The notes below the pieces were generated by a model. It ran no database searches. It was not told the DNA's origin and saw only the letters and a program-made list of their open reading frames with translations. A stretch of 64,000 nt of DNA from assembly GCA_037974965.1 (NCBI GenBank), contig JBBPFI010000011.1, forward strand, positions 310,001 to 374,000. The letters are read 5' to 3'. This document shows, in pieces, positions 48,559-60,523 of this stretch. The stretch comes from Dacryopinax spathularia. Its lineage: Eukaryota > Basidiomycota > Dacrymycetes > Dacrymycetales > Dacrymycetaceae. How positions within the stretch are numbered: position 1 is the first letter of the stretch; each line of letters opens with the position of its first letter. The position numbers and the translations under genes were made by a program.

Positions 48559-48833
48559 GCAAGTGTTCTCATGCGACTATCAGAAAAAGGCGGGCGAGGA
48601 GCATAGGTGCTGGCGAGAAGTCAAGTCTGTGGGTAGTAGGCTGTCGTGACTCAATAGCACATGAGCGCTTATCCCGTCAGGGATCGGCGCTCGGAAACAT
48701 CTCGGTCCAAGCAGCGACTCAATCGTCTCCAGACAGGTTCAGGTTAGACTCGCGCTGGATATTCTCCAACCAACCCTCACCTTAACGTTATCACCGCGAT
48801 TCTGCGTATGTCAGCACCGCTGCGGATCAAAAC
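48559..48833. promoter_or_regulatory. Divergent intergenic region
   Basis: 275 bases separate the start codons of the minus-strand large gene (48558) and the plus-strand helicase (48834). The spacing implies a shared or overlapping promoter. No TATA box or CGGA-NN-TCCG palindrome was seen inside. Confidence 0.4.
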
Positions 48834-51325
48834 ATGGGTAGAGCTTGCTCGACCTCTCTCTCCCGTTCTCTATCTAAGAATGCGCGACGGATGGCCAAGA
48901 TTGCTTGCAAAGCCGGATCGCTCCGCATGCCATTAGATCTTGGCGGAGGACGACGCCCTGCCGAGCATTCGACTTCGCCGCCGACGCATGATTCTGCCCG
49001 CAGTGAAGTGGGGCCGACCTTTTGGGAGGACGACGAAGTGGCAATCCTTGGTGTTGGCGTGGTGAGCATGTGTTGGCGTAACGAGATGCTCTTATCACTG
49101 ACTGCTCCTACGCATGCACCCTGCCCTCGTCATTCTGCTACCCTTCAGTCTACTTCACCTCACCATGGTCTCTCCGCCGTCTCTCCGCCTCTAAACACTG
49201 AGCGTGTAGAATCATCGGATTCACGAACCCAAGGAAATCGGGGCACTGCTGCCGCCGTCTCTATCGAGAGCCCAAGACAAGCCCAGTCCTCGTCCCTCCC
49301 CGTTCGGCCCGCTCCATTGGAGCCTGGGACCACTCTCGAGACAGCCCCTGTGCCAAAACCCGTACCGAGTGCATCAGGGCCAGCCATGGCAAGGCTCAAC
49401 CAAGTCCGCGTTTGGCTGCCTGAGCGGCCGCCCTCTCCTATCCCAGACTCATTGGCCATCTTAGATGAAGAGCAGGAGGCCGCCATGAAATTATTGCAAG
49501 ATGGCAAGAGCTTTCTCATCACCGGCGCGGCAGGTGATCTAAATGGTTTATGGCTCTTTGCGACGACGCTGAGAGCTTCGCCAGGAACTGGCAAGTCGGC
49601 TCTTCTCCGTCACATCATCTCCAAAAGTCGCAGCGATCTGCGTTTTAGTGAAGAGAGCATTGCTGTCACAGCTACTACGAATTTGGCGGCGGCTTTGATC
49701 GGTGGGGAAACCATACACCACTGGGCAGGCATCGGCACCGGCGAGGAAGGCATCGAGGTCTTAGACCCATACATTCGTCGGCATCCTGAGATCTTGGCGA
49801 GATGGAGGACAGTAAAACGGCTGATACTCGATGAAGGTGTGCTGCGTGTCATTCTGTCTAGCACCTGCTGAGACGTCACCCTAGTCTCCATGCTCAATGC
49901 TGATACCTTCGAACTGCTGGAGCTGTTGGCGCGCCTTTTGCGTGGCAGCCGGCTACCGTTCGGTGGCATTCAGGTCCGTAACCCAATGAAACCGCGCTTA
50001 ATTCCGCTGACCATCGGAATAGGTTGTCTTCTGCGGAGACTTTCATCAACTACCGCCCGTCGATGAGGACGAGAAGCGTTGTGGACGCTATGCCTTTCAA
50101 TCCGAAAGATGGTTTGCTTGCTTCGGTGAAGTGGTGGAGCTTGTTAGAGTACATCGCCAGAAAGACCAAGGTATGCACCTCTATATCAATGAAAATTGAG
50201 CGATTTCTTGCTCACCAGTGACTTCTAGACCTGATCAACCTGCTCACGGACGTCCGTCAGGGATCGCTGAGCGACACGTCACGCGAAACACTGGACCGAT
50301 TGAATCAGCAGAAGGATTACCCGCCGGGACTCTTTGCAGTGAACATGTGCGTGTTAGCGCTGCCTGATACTCCCAAGCATTCACGCCGAAAATACATTCA
50401 GATTTTGTCACAATGCTCCGGCTTACGCAGTCAATGCGCAATATGTGGATGCCATGCCGGGCTTTGGAATTACTTACTTGGCTCAAGATGAGATGGACGA
50501 ATGGTATCGAAGCGATCGGTCCAAGAGGCGGAAGGTCGAAGCCCTGTTCAACAAGGAGAGGGCACTGCCAAAACTCCAATTGAAAGTGAACGCGCGCGTT
50601 CTTCTGCTTCGTCCTGTACCAGGATATCCAGCCTTGGTGAAGGGTCGCTTTGGTGTTGTCCGCGGTTTCGCTCCGCGAGGCGACTGGTTGGAGGGCGACC
50701 GTGATCTCGCCAACTTTTCTCCAGAAGCAGTGCAATGTCATCGCCACACCATTTACAAAGACCTGTGGGCGGACGAGACACGGTATCCGATCGTGGAATT
50801 TGACGCTATTGCAAGCCTGGGCGCGCAGATAGCAATGGTTCTCCCTCAGGGTTTCGATGTGCGAAAGAGATGGGGGCCGTATCCGAGACCGTCCGTGGGA
50901 ATTCGTACCCAGGTAAGGAGTCACGATTACCGCACACAGCCAGACTGACGGACTATGATTAGATACCGCTCAAGTTGGGCTATGCTCTCAATGCGCATGA
51001 AAGCCAAGGCCAGCGATTCGAGCGAGTACGGGCTGAGGTTGGCGGGGCGTGGGAACCAGGCAGGCGAAAAGTCTATCTGGTCGCAAAGTGGCAGCGCTCA
51101 CCACGCACAGGACATGTCTACACGATACTGTCCCGTGCCACCTCACTGGAAGGTTTAGAAGTTCGTCCATTCTCTAAAAAGGCGGTAAGAAGTTTCGCTG
51201 GCTTGATCCGATCTCAGTGTTCACGAACTGCCCCTCTCCTGCAGATCAAAGTGGATGACGCGGTTGTTCGGTGGTCCAAGTGGGTGAACCAGAATAAATG
51301 GCGACGTTCAGAGGGGAATGGGTAG
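48834..51325 (+). CDS. Pif1-like DNA helicase
   Basis: Superfamily 1B 5'-3' helicase. Nine exons (48834-49061, 49149-49533, 49585-49836, 49885-49973, 50023-50170, 50229-50346, 50402-50912, 50963-51184, 51245-51325) give 677 residues. Motifs in order: Walker A GAAGTGKS (about 202-209, split by an intron), TATTNLAAALIGGETIH, Walker B LILDEVSM (about 284-291), GDFHQLPPV (about 323-331), and the Pif1 signature region YALNAHESQGQ (about 584-594) and ILSRATSLEGL. The N-terminal 180 residues are a Pro/Ser-rich extension. No Rep/HUH nuclease precedes it and no OTU or Cys-rich Helitron domain follows, so it is not a standard Helitron protein. All motifs are intact. The 87-nt and 51-nt first introns are stop-free multiples of three, so splice choice there is least certain. 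Confidence 0.85.
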
Positions 51326-51653
51326 TCTACAGTTCTCTGGTGGCATTGTCGTTCCTTCCGCCCTGATATCGATAGTTACTTGACCCAACATATCGGAGCT
51401 CGGAGCCCTCCATTCTCGAGCTGAGAGTTGAGATCATATTACCCGATATGGAAATCAGATGGGAAAGGTCTGATCCCGCGGTCACGGGTCTAATAAACAA
51501 CGCGAACCCAAACACGTCACCGCCTACACGTTCAAGTTGCCGTTCCCTGCCACCTTCCTGTTCAGCGACATCACCCTTGGCCAAGGTGAAGACTTTGTGG
51601 CCAAGCAAGAACATACTGCCCTTGTACTGGAGCTCCGCAAGCAAGCCGACACC

Positions 51654-53950
51654 ATGGCCAACGTGCGCTATCTCACGGTGGACGGAAAACGGCTTCCACT
51701 CGGTTACGGTATCCTACTACTAAGCAGGCTACTTATGCTGCTGGATGAATCCCAGGGCCCAGCAAAGAGCACGTCGAGCAGGGTCTTCGAATCTCGGAGC
51801 GCTGTGTGCTTCAGCAACGGCAAGCGCTCGGCTCTGGACGCCACGGCCTTGGATCTGACCAGGCAACTACTGCAAACATTTCCGGAGGAAGGGTTGGTGG
51901 CTGGCACCGCCCGACTCGAAGTACATCGCCCCATTGTGTGTATTGGAGCTGCTACCAAATCGGTGACGGCTCCTCCTGATCAGCCTATGGACTGCAAACT
52001 CAGAACTTCTTGTATGAGCGTGCCTTGGGTTGCATTGCCAGTGGACGCTGACCGATCGGTTGTCAGGGGAAGTGGCTTTCAACGATAGTGCATATCTCCA
52101 GTCGCCGCTGGTTATGTGGAGCGTAGCCCAAATCTCGAATACTCCGGACAGAGACGAACCGCTGGAAAAGCGCATGGATAAGCAGTAAGTTGCCTGCCAC
52201 ACGCCCGACTGAAATCATGCATTCACTCTGTGTAGATTGGAAAGCTGTATACGGGACAGTCGCGAAGCATACATTGACGATATAATGAAATTGCTTCAAG
52301 GCTGCCCCGCATCCCCGGGAACACGATTAGACGGAAGTGCATGCCAGCAGTGGATGTGGTATGTGCCGCAATTTGGCCGTGTTGTCTTCCTCACATGTCA
52401 AAATCAGGCGAATCATCACTTTCATTCTTGTTCACCGTATCCCCCATTTGGAGGCCCAGTATGAAGTAGTGGACAAGATGTTCTCTGCACCGGTGTCAGA
52501 TTTGCTCCGACTGTGGCCCGGATGCAGAACAGAGCCACAATCCGCATACGAATACAGCCTTGTCGGGCTGCCCGAGCCCCTTCAGCTGTTCATTCGGTCC
52601 CTCATCCATGTGAAGACGGCCTCGCACAATGACGCGCAACGCAACGTCTGGCTATCCCTGGTTGAAGAGTCAGGGTGCGCCTCGCAGGGAGGGGATACCA
52701 AACGGTTGAAGACGGGCGCATCAAAGTTTATCCGCGTAGTGCCTCTCGAAGCCAACGGACGGAATTCAAATGGAGAAACGCAGCTGGTGGGCGTCTTTGG
52801 TCCATCCACCTATCGGGCCTGGGCACAGCTTCTCGCTCACCTCCTTGAACGCATACATGCGCCACTTCGTTGGATATGTCGGGTTCACGCCCTCTCAGCC
52901 AGCACGTCGGTCCCGAAGAATGATAGCCGAGACCAATGCTTGCCTGGGCTTGCAAAGAAACCGCCCGTCGTGGGAAAGTCGCACTTTCGCAGGGCAGTGG
53001 ACCAGATCCGAGCGCACTTGGAAGTGCTATGGTCGGTAGTCTACTGGTCGAGAGGCGACTTGCCCCAACCAGTGAAGTACTTCGGTATATTCGACGAATT
53101 GCTGACAAGGGACGATATCGGGCTGAGTCGCTTTCTTCGGCAACATCTAAGTAAGTGACCACGATGAGGCCTCTCGCCATAGGCTGACGTGATTTTACAG
53201 GAGAGGGAACGGAAGAATCCTCTGTTTCTCTATGGGTTCATGAATATCTGAGGGTGTTGTGCTTCGCCGTGGAAGCGGGTCGGGAACTGGCGACGTTCTA
53301 TGGACAACTGGATCCGGACTTTCGACAGTCGCCTCTTCAGTGCTTACTTATAAACGGATCCTGCCACAACCCGCTTAATTCCCTTCCTCTCGACACCTTC
53401 TCTGCGTTCATGGGTCATCTTTGTGAAGGAGCTGGGTTGATTGTCCAGAACGACTTTGTTCAGGCACTGTGGAAACACATGGCCATGCAAAATCATCAGC
53501 CCGTCATCCATCCGAGCAATCTCTTGGCTGCGATATCGAACCATACCGTAGAGAGACTATGCCCGTGCGAATGTAACCACCTGGACGGCCGGTGTGAGCT
53601 CTATCGGGCTCTGCGCTCCGGCGAAGTAGAGGAACCTATGTATACCATCCATGTATGTCATGTTCCTGTTTCACTGTGCCTTCAGTGCTTCCCTGACATC
53701 CTCATAGCGCGCCTATCGGCAGTCCACGGAATATGTGCGCTGCGCAGTATGTCGCTGGCTGCTTCGTCCCGCAGAGTCCCGGCCCGACACTTGCGACGAA
53801 GACGGTGATATGCTTTGCTGCCTTCCATTTGGCTTGCAAGACCACGAGGAGATGGAGGTCCTCAACATGTTGCAGCGCACTTTGGCACGGAGGCTGAAGA
53901 AGCATGGCTCCCTGCTTGATCGCCTGCGTGTTAGCGAGCATGGGACGTGA
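51654..53950 (+). CDS. Family 2 helical protein with cysteine-rich C-terminus, member a
   Basis: Unrecognised family. Six exons (51654-52011, 52067-52184, 52236-52358, 52408-53150, 53201-53652, 53708-53950) splice cleanly to 678 residues. Largely alpha-helical. Aligns by eye with the gene at 57081-60100: LVGVFGPSTYRAW against YEGVYGPANAHAW; RDDIGLSRFLRQHL against DDDLGLALHL; and CPCECNHLDGRCELYRALRS against CPPLSCKHADKRCHLFHEVRS. After the last intron a second cysteine group appears (YVRCAVCRW ... CCLPF) and then a basic helical tail. A phase-2 intron after TG at 52358 corresponds to a phase-2 intron in the paralogue. Starts 328 bases after the helicase on the same strand and is convergent with the next gene (299-base gap). 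Function unknown; metal binding inferred from cysteines. Confidence 0.72.
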
Positions 53951-54249
53951 TCGATAGTCGCTCAATGCAGTCCAAGTGACTGAGCATGATATTCTTTTGT
54001 GTATTATATCCCTGCGCCGTTCAAACCAACATGTGATCCCCGACCAGGAAATGTTACCCTCATCCCCAACAGATGGTCCCGCTGTCTACATTGTCGCTGC
54101 ACTGTATGGCGCCATAGCCGCCGTACTCTTCGGATAGCCCGCTCTCACCCTCACCTCACCTGTGTATTGTCCCAACGGGACGTTAATGGCTTACCCCATC
54201 AGGAGTGCTTCAACGGAGATCTTCGGGATGATGGGCGGCCTTCAGGTGT

Positions 54250-56343
54250 CTATTCGCCTTCCATCAAATCTGCTAGTTCGCACTGTACGGCTGGTTCAGA
54301 CGGCTGGACTAAATTAGCCGAGGGTTTACCTTAGGAGGAATGTGCTTACCGGCTCTGGCTTCCTGATATTCTTCCAGTAATGAGATATTGCGCTCCATCT
54401 CCTCTATTCTGAGCCAGGCACTTTTCAGAGAGGAATTTGCGGAGTCGAACGCCGTTTGTGCATGTTGAAATTCTGTTTTGGCCTCTGCAGCGGGGATGAA
54501 TTCCGTCTTCGGGCTTGCAAACTGCGATATTTACCGGCTATCAAGCGCATTGGGCTGGCATCTTCTGCGGTCGGTACAGGCTCGTCCTCTGTCCCATCTT
54601 TAACTACGGATTTCTTCTTTCGAGCCGCTTCTTCCTGGAACATCTTGCGAAGACGCTCCAAGCGAGCTCTAGTCAACCCCGTTGGCCGCGGGATGGGGAG
54701 ATGCTTGTTGAACTCTGCTTGTCGTGAGCTCGCAATAGCAGCGACGCGATTAAGACAACCGGCCTTTGAAGGAGCACGAGCGCTTCCTAGTGTAACGACA
54801 CTCGCCGCATGCCCATTCTGCTTTCTGACTCCGTGCTGCTTTGTAACTGTCGTCAACTTTCTGGTCTTTGTTCTCTCCCTTTTCTCTATTCTCCCCCGGA
54901 GCTTGCGGTGGTTTTGCTTTCGTCTGCCCAGGTATGCACTCAAATATTAGGTCGTCCCCTCTGACGGTGGCGAGATAAAGGCACAAGTCGCACTGTTCGA
55001 AGTCAGTGTCAGGAAGAGCTGCGACAACGATGTCGAATTCTCACCACCAGCTCTGGAGAGCATTTCTGCAGAAACGCCTCATCTTTGCCTTCATCAAGCT
55101 TCTGCTCAATCAACGACATGACATCCTGCCTCCGCTGCTCCCATGATACCTCCTCTCGCTTTTTCTTGACGGGACGTGTCGTAGAAGAGGGATCCGATTC
55201 ATTCACCTTGCGCTTACGAGCAACGTGCGGCTCCTACTCCTCGATATTGAAGATTGAGGAAATGCTCAACGACGGAATGAGACCGCGCACCGCAGGATTA
55301 ACCGCTGCACTGGCGACGGATGCGTCCATCGCCGTACCCGCGAGCTTTTCTCGCTCCGCAGCCTTCCTTCGGCTTGGCTCGGGTTCAGCTCTCGTTGAAG
55401 ACATAGCTTTCTCTTGACGTATGGGATGATCGGACGATGAGGACCTCTTGCTTGCACCGCCCCTCCAGATTGAACGGCCGGTGTACTTGGGGGCAGTTTT
55501 GACTGTCTGCACATATGCCGTTGAGTGACGTGCACGTTATGAACCTGTCACCTTACCCTGCGTTCCATCGGTCCCACGGACGCATCGTCCTCGTCACCAC
55601 CTCCATTCAAGGCCATTTGTAGCATCATCGCCAATTGTTCACCACCACCCAGATCACCATCAAGGGCTGTGTTTCGCGTGTCTACTCGTATTATATTGGT
55701 GGACTCTTCATTCGCCGGAGGAGGGTCGAGACCATTGGGAGCGGAGGATAGAGACGCTGACGGTCGCTGATGATCGTGCTCCTCGCCAACATCTGGGCGG
55801 ATGGACGCCCCGGCGTGCAACGGAGAACCGCGGGTGAGTGTATCATGACGTTCATGCTCTGGTACCTCGGATGCGTCCCGATGTTCGTCGGATCCGGTTG
55901 CGGCCGACTCGGACGCGTGATCACCATTATGGGGCGCCTTCATCACCTGATCAGTCTGCGTCTGTTCCATGACGGCTACTGTAATCTTACTTTTCGTGGA
56001 TCCGGTCCAGTCTGCGTGCCACCAGAAGTCGGCAGATTGGCGGCGGTAATCTGCAGCTGTTCACGCACTTTTTCAGGAAACGGTCGGAGAAACTCGTCTG
56101 GCAGATTCGCACAGAGCTCAGGTAGGCATCGATTGATCCTACCTGCAAGCTTCTGTACAACAACAAGGTAAGCCACGGGTGGTAGGACAATATAAGACTT
56201 ACGATGTATTGGTCTCGCTCCTTCCCGAATAGCTGTTCCCATGAAACTTGCCTCCGCGTCATATTCTTCTTGATTGATAGAGCGATAGCAGCTTCCCAGC
56301 GTTCTCTTTCCTCAGGAGTGATGGGCTTGCTTGATTTCGGCAT
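54250..56343 (-). CDS. Six-cysteine cluster protein, family 1 member d
   Basis: Exons 56343-56203, 56152-55991, 55946-55557, 55506-55291, 55233-55045 and 54992 onward are clear; the remaining junctions near 54.5-54.8 kb are less certain, and the stop is at 54250. N-terminal module (MPKSSKPITPEERERW ... LPELCANLPDEFLRPF) with a phase-0 intron after DQYI, comparable to the first intron of member a. Then a long acidic/His-rich linker, basic KRK and KKKRE motifs, LIEQKLDEGKDEAFLQKC, and the cluster C-x2-C-x14-C-x42-C-x2-C-x7-C then SF; here too a phase-0 intron ends exactly before the first cysteine. The C-terminus is a coiled coil (SAWLRIEEMERNISLLEEY). A 57-nt intron near 55.25 kb ends in an in-frame TAG, so unspliced RNA would truncate the protein before the cluster. 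Confidence 0.68.
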
Positions 56344-57080
56344 GCTGGTGGAACGAGAGGGTCAGGCGGAGCTGCAACACTGTCGACGTGACGCTTGGTT
56401 CCTCGGTGCTCAGGCTTGTCCTCGGGTTTGCTTCCGCGACATACGGATGGGCGCTCGCGGCTCTAAATTAATGGTCGTCGGCTGACAACCCCGACTGAAC
56501 TTGTATGTCTCTCGAACAACTATTCTGAGAGCCAGGAGGAAGATTCTCGTCTAGTTATATCGAAGAGGGAGATTCTCATCTAATTCCATCCCAATTCCTG
56601 AAGGGTTCAAATAAATTAAACGAATGATTGGACGGCTAGACGGAGCGCCGACCTCGGCGATATAGGGTCCTCCGGACGTGCGTCTTGCACTACTACTGAA
56701 TATATCCGTCGTGCAGCAAGCTTCCGCACGTAACTCCTTCGTGCCAGCCTCCAGACCCATTCCTTGAATTCTTCGCCTCTCGCCACAGTCACATTATAGA
56801 ACCAGAGCAGCTCAGTTTGAAGAGTCGCCAGATGCGGAAAATTGTGGCAAGGACTCCGTGGGCCCTGTGTCCACTAATCACGTTCGAGAAGCCCCCGGAT
56901 CAAATCGCGCACTGGCTTCTTTCCCACAAAGGGAATGGCTGACTCGACAGGTCCGTTGAAATTTGATATCATCGTTGACGATCTCCCCTCTACCGGCGCC
57001 TCCCTCTTACTCTCTGCCCTACCCGTCGTCCTGGCAGCTGCCTCTGTCTACCTCTAAGCTTCTAGATCATCTACGACATC
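56344..57080. promoter_or_regulatory. Divergent intergenic region, 737 bp
   Basis: Lies between the start codons of family 1 member d (minus) and family 2 member b (plus). No CGGA-NN-TCCG palindrome and no clear TATA box seen; a pyrimidine-rich stretch precedes the plus-strand ATG (about 56980-57060). Confidence 0.4.
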
Positions 57081-60000
57081 ATGAAAGACATCGACGTCGA
57101 CGACACGCCTTTCGCCCGCATCATTAAGGACGAAGATGGACCGTGGCGAGCGGCAGCTACCATCAGCTGCCTACTTGAAGCGATTCCGCTCCATCCTACT
57201 CCCATCGTCGACCCCATTTTATCCAGTCATGTCGAGCCAGCCGGCAGTACGCAACTGCTCAAGGACTTTGGCAATCTTCTGTGCTATGGTACATCCGCTG
57301 CAGAGCTGAAGAGGATACCTGCTGTCTCTATGGGCGACTCGATTCGTCCACTATCTCCTCCGTCCGGCCCTCCTCCTTCCGTCCGACCGGAGAGTATTCC
57401 GCAAGGCGACCTTCGACATCCCTCATTACGACAATTCTTTCAAGCCAATGCGCTTCCAGATTGCCTGCCTCCTTATTACGCGCGTGGCGATACCATTATG
57501 GTCTGTCGAAATCCGACATCCTCCTTGGACACAGATCATCCGCAACCCGATAATATGGGACCGCAGTGGTCTGTCCAACAGGTACAGCCAAGCACGGATC
57601 CTCAGGCGCTCCTTGACCTTTGCGAGACACTAAAGACGGAGTGAGGCTCTTCCTGGAGTTTTGAACGACTGCTGACATCCTTTTTAGTCCAGCCGCCTGC
57701 GCACGCAACACGTTCGATATATACTTTGCGGACCTTCTCGGTTTACTTACTTCCGACCTAGATATCAAGCCCAAGTAGGTGATCAGAATGGAGTTGCATC
57801 GGTATCTGATGTATCCCAGGGACATATACCGCTTCGCTCTCGCTAACTCTTACACAAAGCTGGGACAGCGACTCGAATCCGTTGATCGTCCTTTCAAAGG
57901 CGGTCTCTTGGACGGACTGTTGGCCTGGGCGAGGGAGCGTTCCCAGACGCCGTTTGAGCAGGATTCTTATCCCCCTCGGAAAGTACTGCTCGGGGAGGCT
58001 CTTTATCGGCTTATTTGGACCTTGGCACACCCCAAAAGTGGAGAACAAGGCCTCGCTACGACTGCAGACTGGCTGAGTTTAATCGTCGCCAACCATACTG
58101 ATGGTGCAAACCCAAACAATCAGCTTCACCAGTACGAAGGTGTCTATGGCCCCGCTAACGCCCATGCCTGGATTCTTCTGCTCTGTCACGTTCTGGCGCA
58201 AGCCAATGAAGCTGCACTCGATCTGAAAGCGCACGTCCTACGTCAATCTTCCAATATGACAAGCTTGGCCAAGGAGAAGAAGGTCGACCCAGTCGTCAAG
58301 CACCGATCTGTTGTATCCAGGGTCGCGGGACCGTCAGTCCCCTCCGCTGCCAGGGTGAGCGCCTCTTCACCAGAGGCACGGAGAATACCGAAGGACAACC
58401 CCACAGTCTCTGTGACTGCTGAGGAGTCGATGGGGGCGGATCATGGGAAGCGGTCTCAGGGCACAACACGCAAGAAGAGGCACGGCTCTGTGACCGATAT
58501 GGAGACCACGAAGAAGAGACACACGGAAGAAACTCGCATGGACGTGGACTCGGCTCCAAAAAAGCCTCAGAAAGAGAAGCACAGGAGAAAGGAAGAGGGG
58601 AGACGAAAAGCGGCGGCGCTGGCCTCCATGATGGACGTCGATCCATTGCCCGACGCGGCCGTCTCTTCTGAGAAGATCAAATCGAAGAAGAAACCGAAGG
58701 TGGAGTCACATATACCCACAAACGACGTGAATACGGCACTCGACGCGCTCGGCGTTCATGTCGAAGTACTGTCGAACTTCTTCTATCGAAATGATACGAG
58801 TGAGGATACTGACTGGACGCCTTACAATGTTCTTCATCATCTCCTGAGCGATGATGATCTGGGGCTGGCGTTGCATCTCAGTGCGTGAAATCGTTTCAGA
58901 CCAAAAACATCCACTCACATCTGCTAGATGGCCGCCTACACTCTGGTTATCGTCCCCCGGTAGCCCTGGCGAATCGGGATAGTGGACAAGGACCCCCTTC
59001 AACGCCAACACGTACCACAAAGGGTCAGAGAGACGTGGCGATCGGTTCCGAAGAACGCTCAACGCACTCGGTTCTAGAATCCGCCATGTCCACTGCAACA
59101 GTGGAAGGAAATGAAGACGAGGTTGCCGCCCTCGGTCCCGAATTCCCCGATCTTTCACCTGAAGACGACGCGGCCTTGGAGGAGGAGCACACTTTGCGAG
59201 CGGAGGCCATGGCAACAGAGAACGACTTGGCCTGGACGTATGTTGGAAGAACCATCAAGACTGCGTTGAACAATGTGTGCGGCGTCTTCTTCGCTGCGCA
59301 TGACGTTCTGGCTGCCTTTCAAGGCGAGAATGACCAGCGACGTTCGATTTGGTCGCCTACCGTGTATACGATCAGCGGCACCAATATGCCGAGCCTCTTG
59401 CTTTCGGTCGCTGACGTGGAAGCCATACAAAGGTGGCTGGCAACGAGCGCGTTCACCGATAGAGAGGTCAATACAGGAAAACTGAAGCACTTTTACGAAG
59501 TCGCCGCCACAAAAGGGCTCGATTGCCGCTTCCATTGTGAAAGCATTCTGATGGGCATTGGACGCGCAGCTAGGGATCCATCGACAGTGGTGTGCCCACC
59601 GCTGTCCTGTAAACACGCTGACAAACGCTGCCACCTCTTTCATGAAGTCAGAAGCCAGATCGGCTTATGGGAGGCGTTCAAGGTACGCTTCGGATCTGCC
59701 CAGAGACGCGGTGCTGAGAATACTGCAGAACGCGCTTCCCATAGCTGTTTGTCCAAAGAAGGCCTGTGCGCATTGCTCATTCACGGCCCTCTTCGGCCAC
59801 GCTACGGCTACGCCTATCGACACAGATGGCTGTCATGGACTCGGGTTCAAAACGTTCTTTTTCGGCGTTGAGGACCCGGTTCTTCAGTTATTCATACGTC
59901 TGGCAGTTCGTAGTCTCCTGCGCTCGGAAGCAGCGTACCAAACGCATCAAAGTAGTCCCAGCCGCTCGGTACATACTCGAGCGCCACCAGCAGCCACGGA

Positions 60001-60100
60001 AGAATTGAAGGCCTACTTTCAAATGTGGACCGCCCCGGACGCCTTCTTGGACGATGACATGCGTTATTTAGATGATGAAAACTTTTTTGCCCGACCTTAG
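57081..60100 (+). CDS. Family 2 helical protein with cysteine-rich C-terminus, member b
   Basis: Five exons (57081-57640, 57688-57774, 57820-58880, 58928-59682, 59729-60100) splice to 944 residues with 45-47-nt introns. The N-terminal third is helical with a Pro-rich insert. The next block (FDIYFADLLGLLTSD, then RFALANSYTKLGQRL) and GVYGPANAHAW match member a. A Lys/Arg-rich, nuclear-localisation-like insert of about 130 residues (KKRHTEE, KKPQKEKHRRKEE, KSKKKPK) is specific to this copy. The C-terminal part has C-x4-C-x6-C (CPPLSCKHADKRC), an intron, then C-x4-C-x2-C (CPKKACAHC) followed by SF and a helical tail rich in Asp. No enzymatic motif seen. A nuclear role is suggested by the basic insert only. 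Confidence 0.74.
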
Positions 60101-60374
60101 ACTTTGATTGTTAGGTTTTGCGTGTTAATAGCAATGAAATGATATCTGTCGCAACGGGCTCCAAGCTTCTAATGGCAAGCGGAATGTTGCACAATATCCA
60201 GCTTTTGTCGTTCATTCGCATCCCAATTGGCTACAAGATGTTGTTCATTGGGTCCCAAATTGGCCCCTCGTGACGGGAGCGGCATTTGCTTCGTTCACCA
60301 TCGGCTGGGCGGAGCTCTGCCAACCATCGTGGCACAGAAATCACAGAGCTCTGACGGCACCCCGCTGCTTTGGA

Positions 60375-60384
60375 CGGAGCTCCG
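60375..60384. promoter_or_regulatory. CGGA-NN-TCCG palindrome upstream of the next gene
   Basis: Copy with centre GC in an extended ggacggagctccgtcc context, ending 139 bases before the ATG at 60524. Confidence 0.4.
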
Positions 60385-60523
60385 TCCATAATCTGCTTCC
60401 GTTCACTGCACGGTACGGAGCGCCGGTTCGCTGTGACTAATCCAGTATTTCCAGGGCCCTTCTCCGAGCGTCACTTCGCTTCCCTTCCTCTCACCCCTGA
60501 CTTACTGTTATTATCATTTCAGC

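Noticed and set aside
50247-50256. CGGA-CG-TCCG inside the helicase gene as a regulatory site
   Set aside because: It lies in coding sequence (LTDVRQ) and is within the number expected by chance for the window.
48834-51325. Helitron interpretation of the Pif1-like gene
   Set aside because: No Rep/HUH motif upstream, no Helitron ends (TC start, CTRR end with hairpin) recognised by eye.
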